Source: Chthoniobacterales bacterium (GTDB lineage Bacteria; Verrucomicrobiota; Verrucomicrobiia; Chthoniobacterales; UBA10450). Taken from it: 5,486 nucleotides of DNA. Location: contig JACCZO010000395.1 in NCBI GenBank assembly GCA_013695925.1, positions 1 to 5,486 on the forward strand. Direction: 5' to 3'. Of the stretch, positions 1 through 5,486 are shown one piece after another. Every line of letters begins with the position of its first letter. Within the stretch, counting starts at the first letter, position 1. The translations under genes and the position numbers were made by a program. The notes under the pieces are model-generated. The model was not told where the DNA came from. It did no database searches and saw only the letters and a list, made by a program, of their open reading frames with translations.

Positions 1-834
1 CTGCTCTACACCGGCCAGGATTGGTACAGCCAATTGGGGTTATACTATCTACGCCACCGCTTTTACAAAGCAGAGTGGGGCCGCTTCCTCCAGCCCGACC
101 CGATCGGCTTCGCCGGGGACCCCGGCAATCTCTATCGCTACTGCACCAATAATCCAGTCAATGCAAGTGACCCGATGGGGACGGATCCGGTGGACCACGG
201 TGATTACTATAGCTATAACGTTCCCGGAGGCCCTGAGTACTTTGGCTCGCTCATACGTGGAAAGTTTCGCGCTTATAAACCCACAGGCGAGCCTTACCAA
301 TGTGCTGGAACCTGTCAGATCATGGGCGGCGGGTATGGCGCCGATGGTCGATTCTACGATGTTCCATATACTCACTTCTGGTTTCAAGGCGCCAGCCTGA
401 GTAGCGGTCTGCAAGAAGGCACAATCGTTGCTAGGGGTTGGACTGATCAAGGCCGCTACCCAAACGATCAAGTCAATCATACCTTATGGGTTGATCACTA
501 TGATAATAAAGGGAATGCATACCTCGACTCGGCGACAGAGCATACTCCGATTGACCAAATCATGGTGCCTCCCGAAGACCAATGGCAGTATTACGAGGTG
601 AATGTATCTGCAAACGATGGTCCACTCGGGCCTGTCAGCCAAGGCCAGGTCATTGGGATTGATCCTAATACAGGAAAGCCGGTGTATTTCGCCCGAGCGG
701 TGGCTCCGGGTCCGAACACCGCCTACTTCAACAACGGGCTTAATGGGAGCTGGGGCAATCCAGGGTATCAGGCAGGTAGCGCCCTCTCGCAGTACGTTCC
801 GATCCGCAAGAAGCCCAAAAAGAAAGGGCACTGA
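1..834 (+). CDS. Rhs/YD-repeat protein, C-terminal part (5' partial), with amidase-like tip
   Basis: The reading frame is open from base 1, so the true start lies upstream; the TTG at 34 is inside the Rhs core and is not a start. 277 codons are visible. Residues 1-60 are the conserved Rhs core end: LLYTGQDWY, LGLYYLRHRFY, GRFLQPDPIGFAGDP, NLYRYCTNNPVNASDPMG. In Rhs proteins this segment closes the beta-barrel cocoon, and what follows is the variable tip, often a toxin. The tip here (61-277) contains QC at 100-101, W127, a GLQEGTIVA stretch around 136-144, GRYPN at 151-155, NH at 159-160 and YLDS at 174-177. This order resembles the BPSL0067 family of NlpC/P60-like cysteine amidases, with C101 and H160 as candidate catalytic residues. 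The end is very basic (RKKPKKKGH). The tip is AT-richer than the core, as expected for a swapped module. The Rhs call is certain; the amidase call is moderate, from remembered family patterns only. Confidence 0.93.
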   Translation: MLYTGQDWYSQLGLYYLRHRFYKAEWGRFLQPDPIGFAGDPGNLYRYCTNNPVNASDPMGTDPVDHGDYYSYNVPGGPEYFGSLIRGKFRAYKPTGEPYQCAGTCQIMGGGYGADGRFYDVPYTHFWFQGASLSSGLQEGTIVARGWTDQGRYPNDQVNHTLWVDHYDNKGNAYLDSATEHTPIDQIMVPPEDQWQYYEVNVSANDGPLGPVSQGQVIGIDPNTGKPVYFARAVAPGPNTAYFNNGLNGSWGNPGYQAGSALSQYVPIRKKPKKKGH

Positions 835-856
835 AACCGAGTCGGTCTCTAATGGT

Positions 857-1486
857 ATGTACAACTCGTCTTTGCAACGCGGACGCCTTCTTTGGTGCAT
901 CGCTTGTCTTTTTTTCGCTCACGGCTCTGCGCTTGCCAAAGAGTACCACCTTGCACCGCTGGTTGGCTTAGGACCACCGATAGATGAAGGTATTACGGTA
1001 GCTTTTGAATCTCCCCATGGTTGGCAGCCGTGGACGAAGATGAATGACACAGGCAAGAATTTCGTGCGTGTGTTCACCCTTCCTGGTCACGCGAACGAAG
1101 AACACCCAGAGATTCAGTTGTCTGTAAAAGCATGGGTTCCCGGCAAGCTTTTTCCGGGCCCGGGCAAACCGATCGACCGAAAAGATCCGTGGAACTCCTC
1201 TACGGTTACCGACATGCAAACGGCTTCACCGATCGAGGATCTGCGAAGAATTGGATCGATCGACTCGGCTGAAAACGGCAGCCTGCCGATATGGCAAATT
1301 GAGTCGAAGGCCTACGACTGTTTGCTTATTTTGGTCGTTCATCAGCATACCACGGTCGATATTTGTCTGCGGGGGCTCGATGCTGAGACCCTTAAAAAGT
1401 ATATCCCCGACCTGAAGGAGGTACTGCAATCTGTGCGCTTTATGGGGAAAACAGTAAGGGGCAAAAGAGTAGGGGAAAAAGAGTAG
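857..1486 (+). CDS. exported protein of unknown family, candidate immunity partner of the upstream Rhs tip
   Basis: 209 residues. The ATG at 857 is chosen because it places a Sec signal peptide at the N-terminus (R8-R10 n-region, LLWCIACLFFAHG hydrophobic core, cleavage probably after SALA at residue 27) and leaves 22 nt after the rhs stop; the frame is open upstream to 602, but that part only overlaps rhs. No Shine-Dalgarno is visible. The mature protein looks alpha/beta: a strand-rich first half, then LPIWQIESKAYDCLLILVV and a final helix-rich LDAETLKKYIPDLKEVLQSVRF. C155 and C170 could form a disulfide outside the cytoplasm. I do not recognise the family; the end pattern vaguely recalls the DcrB/PsbP-like fold. 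Position directly behind an Rhs tip and export to the periplasm both fit an immunity protein against a cell-wall amidase, which is inference. The last ten residues (VRGKRVGEKE) are encoded by a G-rich tandem repeat and look acquired. Confidence 0.8.
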   Translation: MYNSSLQRGRLLWCIACLFFAHGSALAKEYHLAPLVGLGPPIDEGITVAFESPHGWQPWTKMNDTGKNFVRVFTLPGHANEEHPEIQLSVKAWVPGKLFPGPGKPIDRKDPWNSSTVTDMQTASPIEDLRRIGSIDSAENGSLPIWQIESKAYDCLLILVVHQHTTVDICLRGLDAETLKKYIPDLKEVLQSVRFMGKTVRGKRVGEKE

Positions 1487-1489
1487 GGG
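1448..1489 (+). repeat. G-rich 14-nt tandem repeat overlapping the end of the preceding gene
   Basis: Three units follow each other: AAAACAGTAAGGGG (1448-1461), AAAAGAGTAGGGG (1463-1475) and AAAAGAGTAGGGG (1477-1489), the last two identical and separated by one base. The repeat supplies the last codons and the TAG stop (1484-1486) of the exported-protein gene. It leads directly into the inverted repeats downstream, so it is probably the left part of a longer repetitive block. Confidence 0.75.
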
Positions 1490-1526
1490 TCAGGCTAGAA
1501 TGGCACTAAGTTAAGGGGAAGCCTGA
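1490..1526. repeat. 7-bp inverted repeat around a 23-nt AT-containing centre
   Basis: TCAGGCT (1490-1496) pairs with AGCCTGA (1520-1526). The loop carries AGAATGGCACTAAGTTAAGG. It follows the stop of the preceding gene by 3 nt, but it has a long loop and is followed by G-rich DNA rather than a T tract, so it is a poor intrinsic terminator. It is better read as a small palindromic repeat unit of a dispersed family. Confidence 0.5.
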
Positions 1527-1528
1527 AA

Positions 1529-1559
1529 GGAGGGGCTGACGGGGGAGGGGCTGACGGGG
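1529..1559 (+). repeat. two-copy 15-nt direct repeat forming a G-quadruplex motif
   Basis: GGAGGGGCTGACGGG occurs twice back to back (1529-1543, 1544-1558). Together they place four G tracts on the plus strand: 1532-1535, 1541-1545, 1547-1550 and 1556-1559, with loops CTGAC, A and CTGAC. This satisfies the usual four-tract, 1-7-nt-loop rule with at least four Gs per tract. Folding is predicted from the pattern only. Read-through mRNA from the upstream genes would carry the motif as RNA. Confidence 0.65.
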
Positions 1560-1645
1560 TCGCGTCTAAACTTTTTGACATTTCAAAGCAATCGAAAACC
1601 AAAAACTTCGGAATGGTGACATTGTTAAATTGTTTAGACGCGACC
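1558..1645. mobile_element. 88-nt MITE/REP-like unit with perfect 14-bp terminal inverted repeats
   Basis: GGTCGCGTCTAAAC (1558-1571) is the exact reverse complement of GTTTAGACGCGACC (1632-1645). The 60-nt interior is AT-rich, has no coding capacity, and contains TGACATT twice (1576-1582, 1617-1623). The left arm overlaps the last G tract of the preceding repeat by two bases. No clear target-site duplication flanks it. Such short, non-coding units with perfect ends are typical of MITEs or of repeats moved by REP-associated tyrosine transposases; which of these applies cannot be told here. Confidence 0.5.
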
Positions 1646-1680
1646 TTAATTCTCTCCCTCAAAATAAATATAAAATGTCA
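1646..1680 (+). promoter_or_regulatory. possible promoter for the exported-protein/rhs unit
   Basis: This is the most AT-rich stretch upstream of the gene at 1719. TATAAA at 1669-1674 could serve as a -10 element, with a weak TTAATT (1646-1651) 17 nt upstream in place of a -35. It begins immediately after the inverted-repeat unit and lies about 45 nt before the start codon. From 1681 to 1718 I see no other signal and no Shine-Dalgarno sequence. Confidence 0.3.
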
Positions 1681-1718
1681 TTGACGGCTGCGAAGCGACG
1701 GCTCAAAACGCATGCACT

Positions 1719-2195
1719 ATGAAAACTGTTCCCTTCGGAATAGCCGGGGTTGCCGCGGCGACCGGTCTGCTTCTGTTTTCTTCTTCTGCTCGCGCGCAGG
1801 ATGACGTGCCCGAGCCGATCGTCTCGCGCGCCATCTCGGCGACGATCGATTACGGTAACGACGCCATTTTCCAGCCGGCGAAACACTATACCGACTTTGA
1901 AAGATTTGGCCTCCGTCCCCAGCAGACGGTGACTATTACGGTGGCGTTCCCCGTGGAACTGGCGGGCCAGCTAATGCTGGCCGAACCACTTGATGCAGGG
2001 ACTCTCGCACTGCCAGAAGAAGGCCTGATCGTCGACGGCGAGGGGAAAGTGACGCTTCAGTTTCAAGCTGGCGATGCTTTTGGCGCCTGCCGCGTTTCGG
2101 TCCATCAGCCGGACGATTCCAATTTTGTCCAGTTTTGGGTGGTTGATCCGGCTCATCCCGAGAATACGCCTCCCGACCTGCCCGGAGACTATTAG
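1719..2195 (+). CDS. small exported beta-rich protein encoded just before rhs, function unknown
   Basis: 158 residues. The ATG at 1719 gives a clean Sec signal peptide: K2, hydrophobic GIAGVAAATGLLLF, then SSSARA with signal peptidase I cleavage likely after A26 (ARA|QDD). No Shine-Dalgarno is visible. The mature part begins with acidic DDVPEP and has alternating hydrophobic strands (VTITVAFPVEL, GQLMLAEPLD, LIVDGEGKVTLQF, CRVSVHQ, NFVQFWVVDPAHP), which suggests an immunoglobulin-like or other beta-sandwich fold; this is inference from pattern. It has one cysteine (C124), no further membrane segment and a proline-rich end (NTPPDLPGDY). Its stop is 18 nt before the rhs ATG at 2214, so the two are probably co-transcribed. 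I do not recognise the family. A role as a surface or periplasmic companion of the Rhs protein is suggested only by position and shared export. Confidence 0.85.
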   Translation: MKTVPFGIAGVAAATGLLLFSSSARAQDDVPEPIVSRAISATIDYGNDAIFQPAKHYTDFERFGLRPQQTVTITVAFPVELAGQLMLAEPLDAGTLALPEEGLIVDGEGKVTLQFQAGDAFGACRVSVHQPDDSNFVQFWVVDPAHPENTPPDLPGDY

Positions 2196-2213
2196 AAAAC
2201 AGGGCCACAGAAC

Positions 2214-4346
2214 ATGAATATCCCATTTCCTTCTACTCTCCGTCCAATCGCTCTGGCCGCCTTGGCTGGATTTTTGGCTCCCCTCTCTCTTTCCGGTCAA
2301 GGCGCAGACAATCCCACCGGCGTCACTGGCGTGTTTAATGGCAATAGCACCACCGGCTGCTCTTACGACCCCTACACTGCCAACGCGCAGCGGATCATCC
2401 CCGATCTCACGGTTTCGGGAGCGGTCGGAGCCTACCCTTTGCAATGGGCGCGAATCATGAACAGTCGCCAGGCTGGCGGTGGCGTTTTCGGCCAGGGCGG
2501 GGGCTGGCGGCATTCATACGAATGGAGCTGTAGCGCAACGGAAAATGTCACCGGTGCGCCCGATTCGTACACCGTCAACTATCCGGATGGCCGAAAAGTG
2601 ACGTTCGACGCCAATATCGGCACTCCTTACCTTGCTCCAGCCGGGGTCACGGATCGCTTCGGCGGCGGCATCGGAGACACCTACGTGTACCTCAATTTGA
2701 CCGACGGCGGCAAAATTCGCTTCTGGCAGGACGCAACCTATCATTCAATTGCTGGTGAGCCGGCCTGGTGGGATTTTGTCATCAGCGCTCCGGACCAAAT
2801 CATCGATCCCCACGGTCAGATTACGACACTCACCTACACGTCAGGCAAGCTGACAAAGGTTAAAGAGCCGGGCGGACGCTATCTAACCATCTCCTATGGC
2901 ACGAATGGTTATGTCTCTGAAGTAGATACGTACACGGCAGCCAACTATTTCACGCAGTGGGTCAAGTATGGGTATACCTCCCTGCCCTTCGGTGACGTGA
3001 ATTACGTCGTGCTCACAGGAGCCACATACATTGGATCGCCAGTCCCAACCGCCAGCTACACCTACCAAACCTCCAACAAGTCCCCCACCGGTAACCCACT
3101 CATTGAGACCTGCCAGGATGTTCGATATCCGGGCCCGATGAAGAACATCAAGTATATATTCGTCCGGACGAGTCCGCTCTCTTATGGTCAACTTTACCAG
3201 GAAAAGAATATCAACGGCACGCTCGTTGCGCAACTGACCGTCAGCGGGTCGACGCGGACGGAGACACGCGGCGACGGGACCAATCTCTTTAGAGGACCGG
3301 GAAATCCGACCAGGAGCTTTACCTACGGAGCCACCATGGGAACAACTGGCATCACAAAAAGCTATTTGCTCAAAACCAGGACCGATTTCAAGGGCAACGC
3401 GACCACCTTTGGCTATGATAACGACGGTTACATTAGCTCCATCGCCGACGCTCACGTTCCTGCTCATGTCACAAGTATTGAACGGCTAAACGGTGGATTC
3501 CCGACCGGGGTAATAAAAAAAATCACACACCCGGGTGATGCCTCCACGATCCAATACTTTTACACCGACGCGACCGGCGCTTACCTTGACCACGTGATCG
3601 ACGAGCGGGGCAAGCAAACGACCTATAAGCGCAACTCAGGGACGATGACTACCTACGAGATCGACTATCCCGATGGCGGGATCGAGACATATACCTACAA
3701 TAGCTTTGGGCAGGTGCTTACCCACTTCATGCCGAGTAACACCGCGGCCAATGGCGCTTCGACAGATTCGGAAAAATACTCTTACGACAGCAATGGCCGC
3801 CTTCTCACTTACACGCCGCCAGCCACCGGGAGCGATCCCAGCCCTTCGCCCCATCCCACGAGATACACCTACGATGTCAACGATCACCATGAAACAATCA
3901 CCGACCCGAAGAACAATGTAACGACATTCGGCTACAACGAGATCGGTCAGGTCACGATCGTTCAACATCCCGGCGGGCAGAGCACCGACGGCTACGTCTA
4001 CAACACCGATGGCACCCTTCAATACAAGAGCATCCAGCTAAACACCACGCCACTATACGCATACACATATTACTACTACGACGATTACAAACGACTCACG
4101 AGCGTGATCGACCCGGTTGGAAGAGAGGCGGATCTTTATTACGATACCGCGGGGGGACGGCCGCGGGCCTCGCTCATACCGACGCGAACGTCACACGTTC
4201 CGTCCTGCTGGGCCCAACCAACAAAGCCACCCAGACCCTTTACGATGAAAATCTGCAAAAACGTCAGGTCATTGTTGCCATTGGGACGACGGATTCCGCC
4301 AAGACTACCTATACCTATGATGAGGTCGACAACCTCAAGACCATGA
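2214..4346 (+). CDS. Sec-exported Rhs/YD-repeat protein, N-terminal part, interrupted by a frameshift
   Basis: 710 codons as written, of which about 647 are genuine. Residues 1-30 form a signal peptide (R10, then IALAALAGFLAPLSLSG). Residues 60-104 resemble the segment that opens many Rhs proteins (DUF6531-like): IIPDLTVSG, YPLQWARIMNSR, GGGWRHSYEW. Residues 110-380 are beta-rich repeats (NYPDGRKVTFD, DPHGQITTLTYTSGKL, GGRYLTISYG). Clear YD repeats follow: FGYDNDGYISSI (399), YTYNSFGQVLTHF (492), YSYDSNGRLLTY (522), YTYDVNDHHETITDP (551), FGYNEIGQVTIVQHPGG (572) and DDYKRLTSVIDPVGREADLYYDTAGG (623-648). After G647-G648 the frame turns into non-Rhs sequence (RPRASLIPTRTS and on) and stops at 4346, while YD repeats continue in the -1 frame. 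Rhs proteins of this type build a closed beta shell that carries a C-terminal tip. A signal peptide instead of a PAAR/T6SS N-terminus implies Sec export. Confidence 0.85.
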   Translation: MNIPFPSTLRPIALAALAGFLAPLSLSGQGADNPTGVTGVFNGNSTTGCSYDPYTANAQRIIPDLTVSGAVGAYPLQWARIMNSRQAGGGVFGQGGGWRHSYEWSCSATENVTGAPDSYTVNYPDGRKVTFDANIGTPYLAPAGVTDRFGGGIGDTYVYLNLTDGGKIRFWQDATYHSIAGEPAWWDFVISAPDQIIDPHGQITTLTYTSGKLTKVKEPGGRYLTISYGTNGYVSEVDTYTAANYFTQWVKYGYTSLPFGDVNYVVLTGATYIGSPVPTASYTYQTSNKSPTGNPLIETCQDVRYPGPMKNIKYIFVRTSPLSYGQLYQEKNINGTLVAQLTVSGSTRTETRGDGTNLFRGPGNPTRSFTYGATMGTTGITKSYLLKTRTDFKGNATTFGYDNDGYISSIADAHVPAHVTSIERLNGGFPTGVIKKITHPGDASTIQYFYTDATGAYLDHVIDERGKQTTYKRNSGTMTTYEIDYPDGGIETYTYNSFGQVLTHFMPSNTAANGASTDSEKYSYDSNGRLLTYTPPATGSDPSPSPHPTRYTYDVNDHHETITDPKNNVTTFGYNEIGQVTIVQHPGGQSTDGYVYNTDGTLQYKSIQLNTTPLYAYTYYYYDDYKRLTSVIDPVGREADLYYDTAGGRPRASLIPTRTSHVPSCWAQPTKPPRPFTMKICKNVRSLLPLGRRIPPRLPIPMMRSTTSRP
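4147..4169 (+). other. frameshift site: six-G run between two CCGCGG palindromes
   Basis: GCGGGGGGAC: the run is G4151-G4156. With one more G the reading would continue as YDTAGGTAAGLAHTDANVT, joining both YD-repeat frames without a break. In the upstream frame the bases read G GGG GGA, which fits the X XXY YYZ pattern for -1 ribosomal slippage, and the required shift is -1. CCGCGG occurs at 4147-4152 and 4161-4166, and GGCC-GCG-GGCC (4159-4169) can form a short hairpin, although it sits closer than the usual spacer for programmed frameshifting. High local GC also makes a base-calling error plausible. Confidence 0.8.
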
Positions 4347-5486
4347 CCGACCCGAATGGCAACGACTCGGGCAGCGGTGCTACTTTGGTATACAATTACG
4401 ACGCGCGAGAGCGATTGATCAATGTGACCGACCCGATCCTAGCCAATCGCAACAGCAACGGCCATACCATTGACTACACCTACGATGCTGCGAACAATAA
4501 AACCTCCGAGCTGCCGGCCAACAACCAGACGATCACCTACAATAGCTACGACGACATGAACCGGCTTTTGCAAAAGACCGTGGGCCAATTGCCGACTGCG
4601 GCAGCCGTCACCTTCTACACCTGGACGAAGGCAGGTAAAATGGCTACCTTTACTGATCCCGGTGTAAACCAATACAGCTATACCTACGATCGGCTGAACC
4701 GGCTCGTCACTACCACCTACCCGAACAGCACGATTGAGACCTGGCTTTACGACTTCGCCGGGAATCTCTATCAATTTAAGAATCGGGCTGGCAACACCCA
4801 GACTTTCGGCTACGACGTGCGCAACCGCGAGACGAGCTATTCGTGGTCGACTGGCAGTCCCCAACCGCGCACCTTGACCTACGACTCGGCTTCGCGCATC
4901 CTCTCCTGCAACACGACCAACACGTTCATCAATTATGCCTACTACGATGACGGTTCGCTTTACACCGAGAAGACCTGGGGCACCGGCAGTTACGGCGATG
5001 GCATCCAGCGCACGATCACGTATGCCTACGATGCCTACGGAAATCGTGGCAGTGTCACCTTCCCAGGGATGGCAAATCCTTCTTATACATACGACTACAC
5101 GGCGCGCAACCAACTCAAGAGCATGTCCGAGCCCGCCAACGTCGTCAGCTACACCTACGACAAGAGTGGGAACCCGCTCACGCGCACGCCCGGGAGCAAC
5201 CCGGCGAGCAGTTTTGCTTACGATGCGATCAATCGGGTGACGAAGATCACACATAATTTTGCCGGGGGCGTGAGCAAAACGATCGATTACGGTTATGACG
5301 AGGTGAATCGGCGCAAATACGCGCAACGCGACGGCAACGGAACGAGCGGGACGGCAGACGGCTTCGAGTACGACAAGAATGCGCAGTTGACCAAGTTCCG
5401 TCTCAACGGGACACTGTCGAGTGGTGCAGTGACGGGCGGCACGGCGACCAGCTATACGATGGACGCGAGCGGGAATCGAACCAACG
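4157..5486 (+). CDS. Rhs/YD-repeat protein, continuation in the -1 frame (3' partial)
   Basis: The frame that contains ACG at 4157 is open to the end of the window (about 443 codons, no stop) and is plainly the rest of the same Rhs protein. Repeats in order include YTYDEVDNLKTMTDPNGN, YNYDARERLINVTDP, YTYDAANNKTSELP, YNSYDDMNRLLQKTVG, YTYDRLNRLVTTTYP, LYDFAGNLYQFKNRAGNTQ, YDVRNRETSYSW, YAYDAYGNRGSVTFPG, YTYDKSGNPLTRTPG, FAYDAINRVTKITHNF, YGYDEVNRRKYAQRDGNG, YDKNAQLTKFRLNG and MDASGNRTN. The nucleotide phrase TACACCTACGA recurs, showing the repeat at DNA level. It has no start of its own in the strict sense; the first in-frame ATG is at 4343 and overlaps the TGA of the upstream frame as ATGA, so an automated caller may begin there. 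Neither the conserved core end nor the tip is reached. Confidence 0.85.

Noticed and set aside
34..36. TTG start for the first gene
   Set aside because: It falls within the conserved Rhs core end, and the frame is open to base 1, so the gene begins upstream of the window.
602..856. Longer N-terminus for the exported-protein gene, starting at 602
   Set aside because: It would overlap the Rhs tip by more than 230 bases and bury the signal peptide. The ATG at 857 places the signal peptide at the start.
852..971. Short frame from ATG 852 with a hydrophobic stretch
   Set aside because: It is a shifted reading of the signal-peptide region of the gene at 857 and ends after 39 codons.
1490..1526. 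Intrinsic terminator after the exported-protein gene
   Set aside because: The stem is only 7 bp with a 23-nt loop, and G-rich sequence rather than a T tract follows it.
1575..1580. Perfect TTGACA as a -35 promoter element
   Set aside because: No acceptable -10 sequence lies 16-18 nt downstream, and it sits inside the inverted-repeat unit.
3866..5160. Recurring TACACCTACGA taken as a CRISPR-like or DNA repeat array
   Set aside because: The spacing is irregular and in frame with the YTYD protein motif, so the recurrence follows from the YD repeats.
4935..5240. 101-codon plus-strand frame inside the second rhs half
   Set aside because: It is in a different frame from the YD repeats, is rich in Thr, Arg and Pro as expected for a shifted reading, and has no start signal.
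4439..5326. 295-codon open frame on the minus strand
   Set aside because: It lies wholly opposite convincing YD-repeat coding sequence; the regular repeat codons suppress stops on the other strand. Its product has no recognisable domain.

Overview
The window holds parts of two large Rhs/YD-repeat protein genes in tandem, all on the plus strand, each with a small gene coding for an exported protein beside it. The DNA is moderately GC-rich, AT-richer in the Rhs tip, the gene after it and the intergenic spacer. No start codon has a convincing Shine-Dalgarno sequence. The core-end wording of the first Rhs protein (a cysteine in NLYRYCTNNP, then SDPMG) and a Sec signal peptide on the second suggest a free-living bacterium, perhaps of the Verrucomicrobiota or a relative. 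This is an impression from recalled family members, not a database result. No type VI secretion gene, VgrG or PAAR domain is visible.

Layout: (i) 1-834 is the 3' end of a first rhs gene, with the conserved core-end motif followed by a variable tip of about 217 residues that resembles a BPSL0067/NlpC-P60-like cysteine amidase. (ii) 857-1486 encodes a 209-residue protein with a signal peptide, placed where the immunity gene of a polymorphic toxin normally lies. (iii) 1448-1718 is a repeat-rich spacer: G-rich 14-nt tandem units that run into the end of the previous gene, a 7-bp inverted repeat, a two-copy 15-nt repeat that makes a G-quadruplex motif, a perfect 14-bp inverted repeat bounding an 88-nt MITE/REP-like unit, and an AT-rich stretch that may hold a promoter. 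(iv) 1719-2195 encodes a 158-residue exported beta-rich protein of unknown function. (v) From 2214 to the end of the window lies a second rhs gene with a Sec signal peptide, an Rhs N-terminal-like segment and many YD repeats. Its 3' end is outside the window.

The second rhs gene is split by a -1 shift at a run of six Gs (4151-4156). Seven Gs would join two long YD-repeat frames into one protein of more than 1,090 residues. As written, the first frame ends at 4346 in a TGA that overlaps an ATG of the second frame (ATGA). The cause may be a sequencing error, a decayed gene, a phase-variable tract or programmed frameshifting; the sequence alone cannot decide.

Working model (inference): the small exported protein at 1719 and the rhs gene after it form one transcription unit for a Sec-exported Rhs protein. 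The upstream rhs gene ends in a toxin-like amidase tip paired with an exported, possibly protective protein, which would fit a peptidoglycan-targeting effector/immunity pair in a lineage that does not visibly use T6SS.
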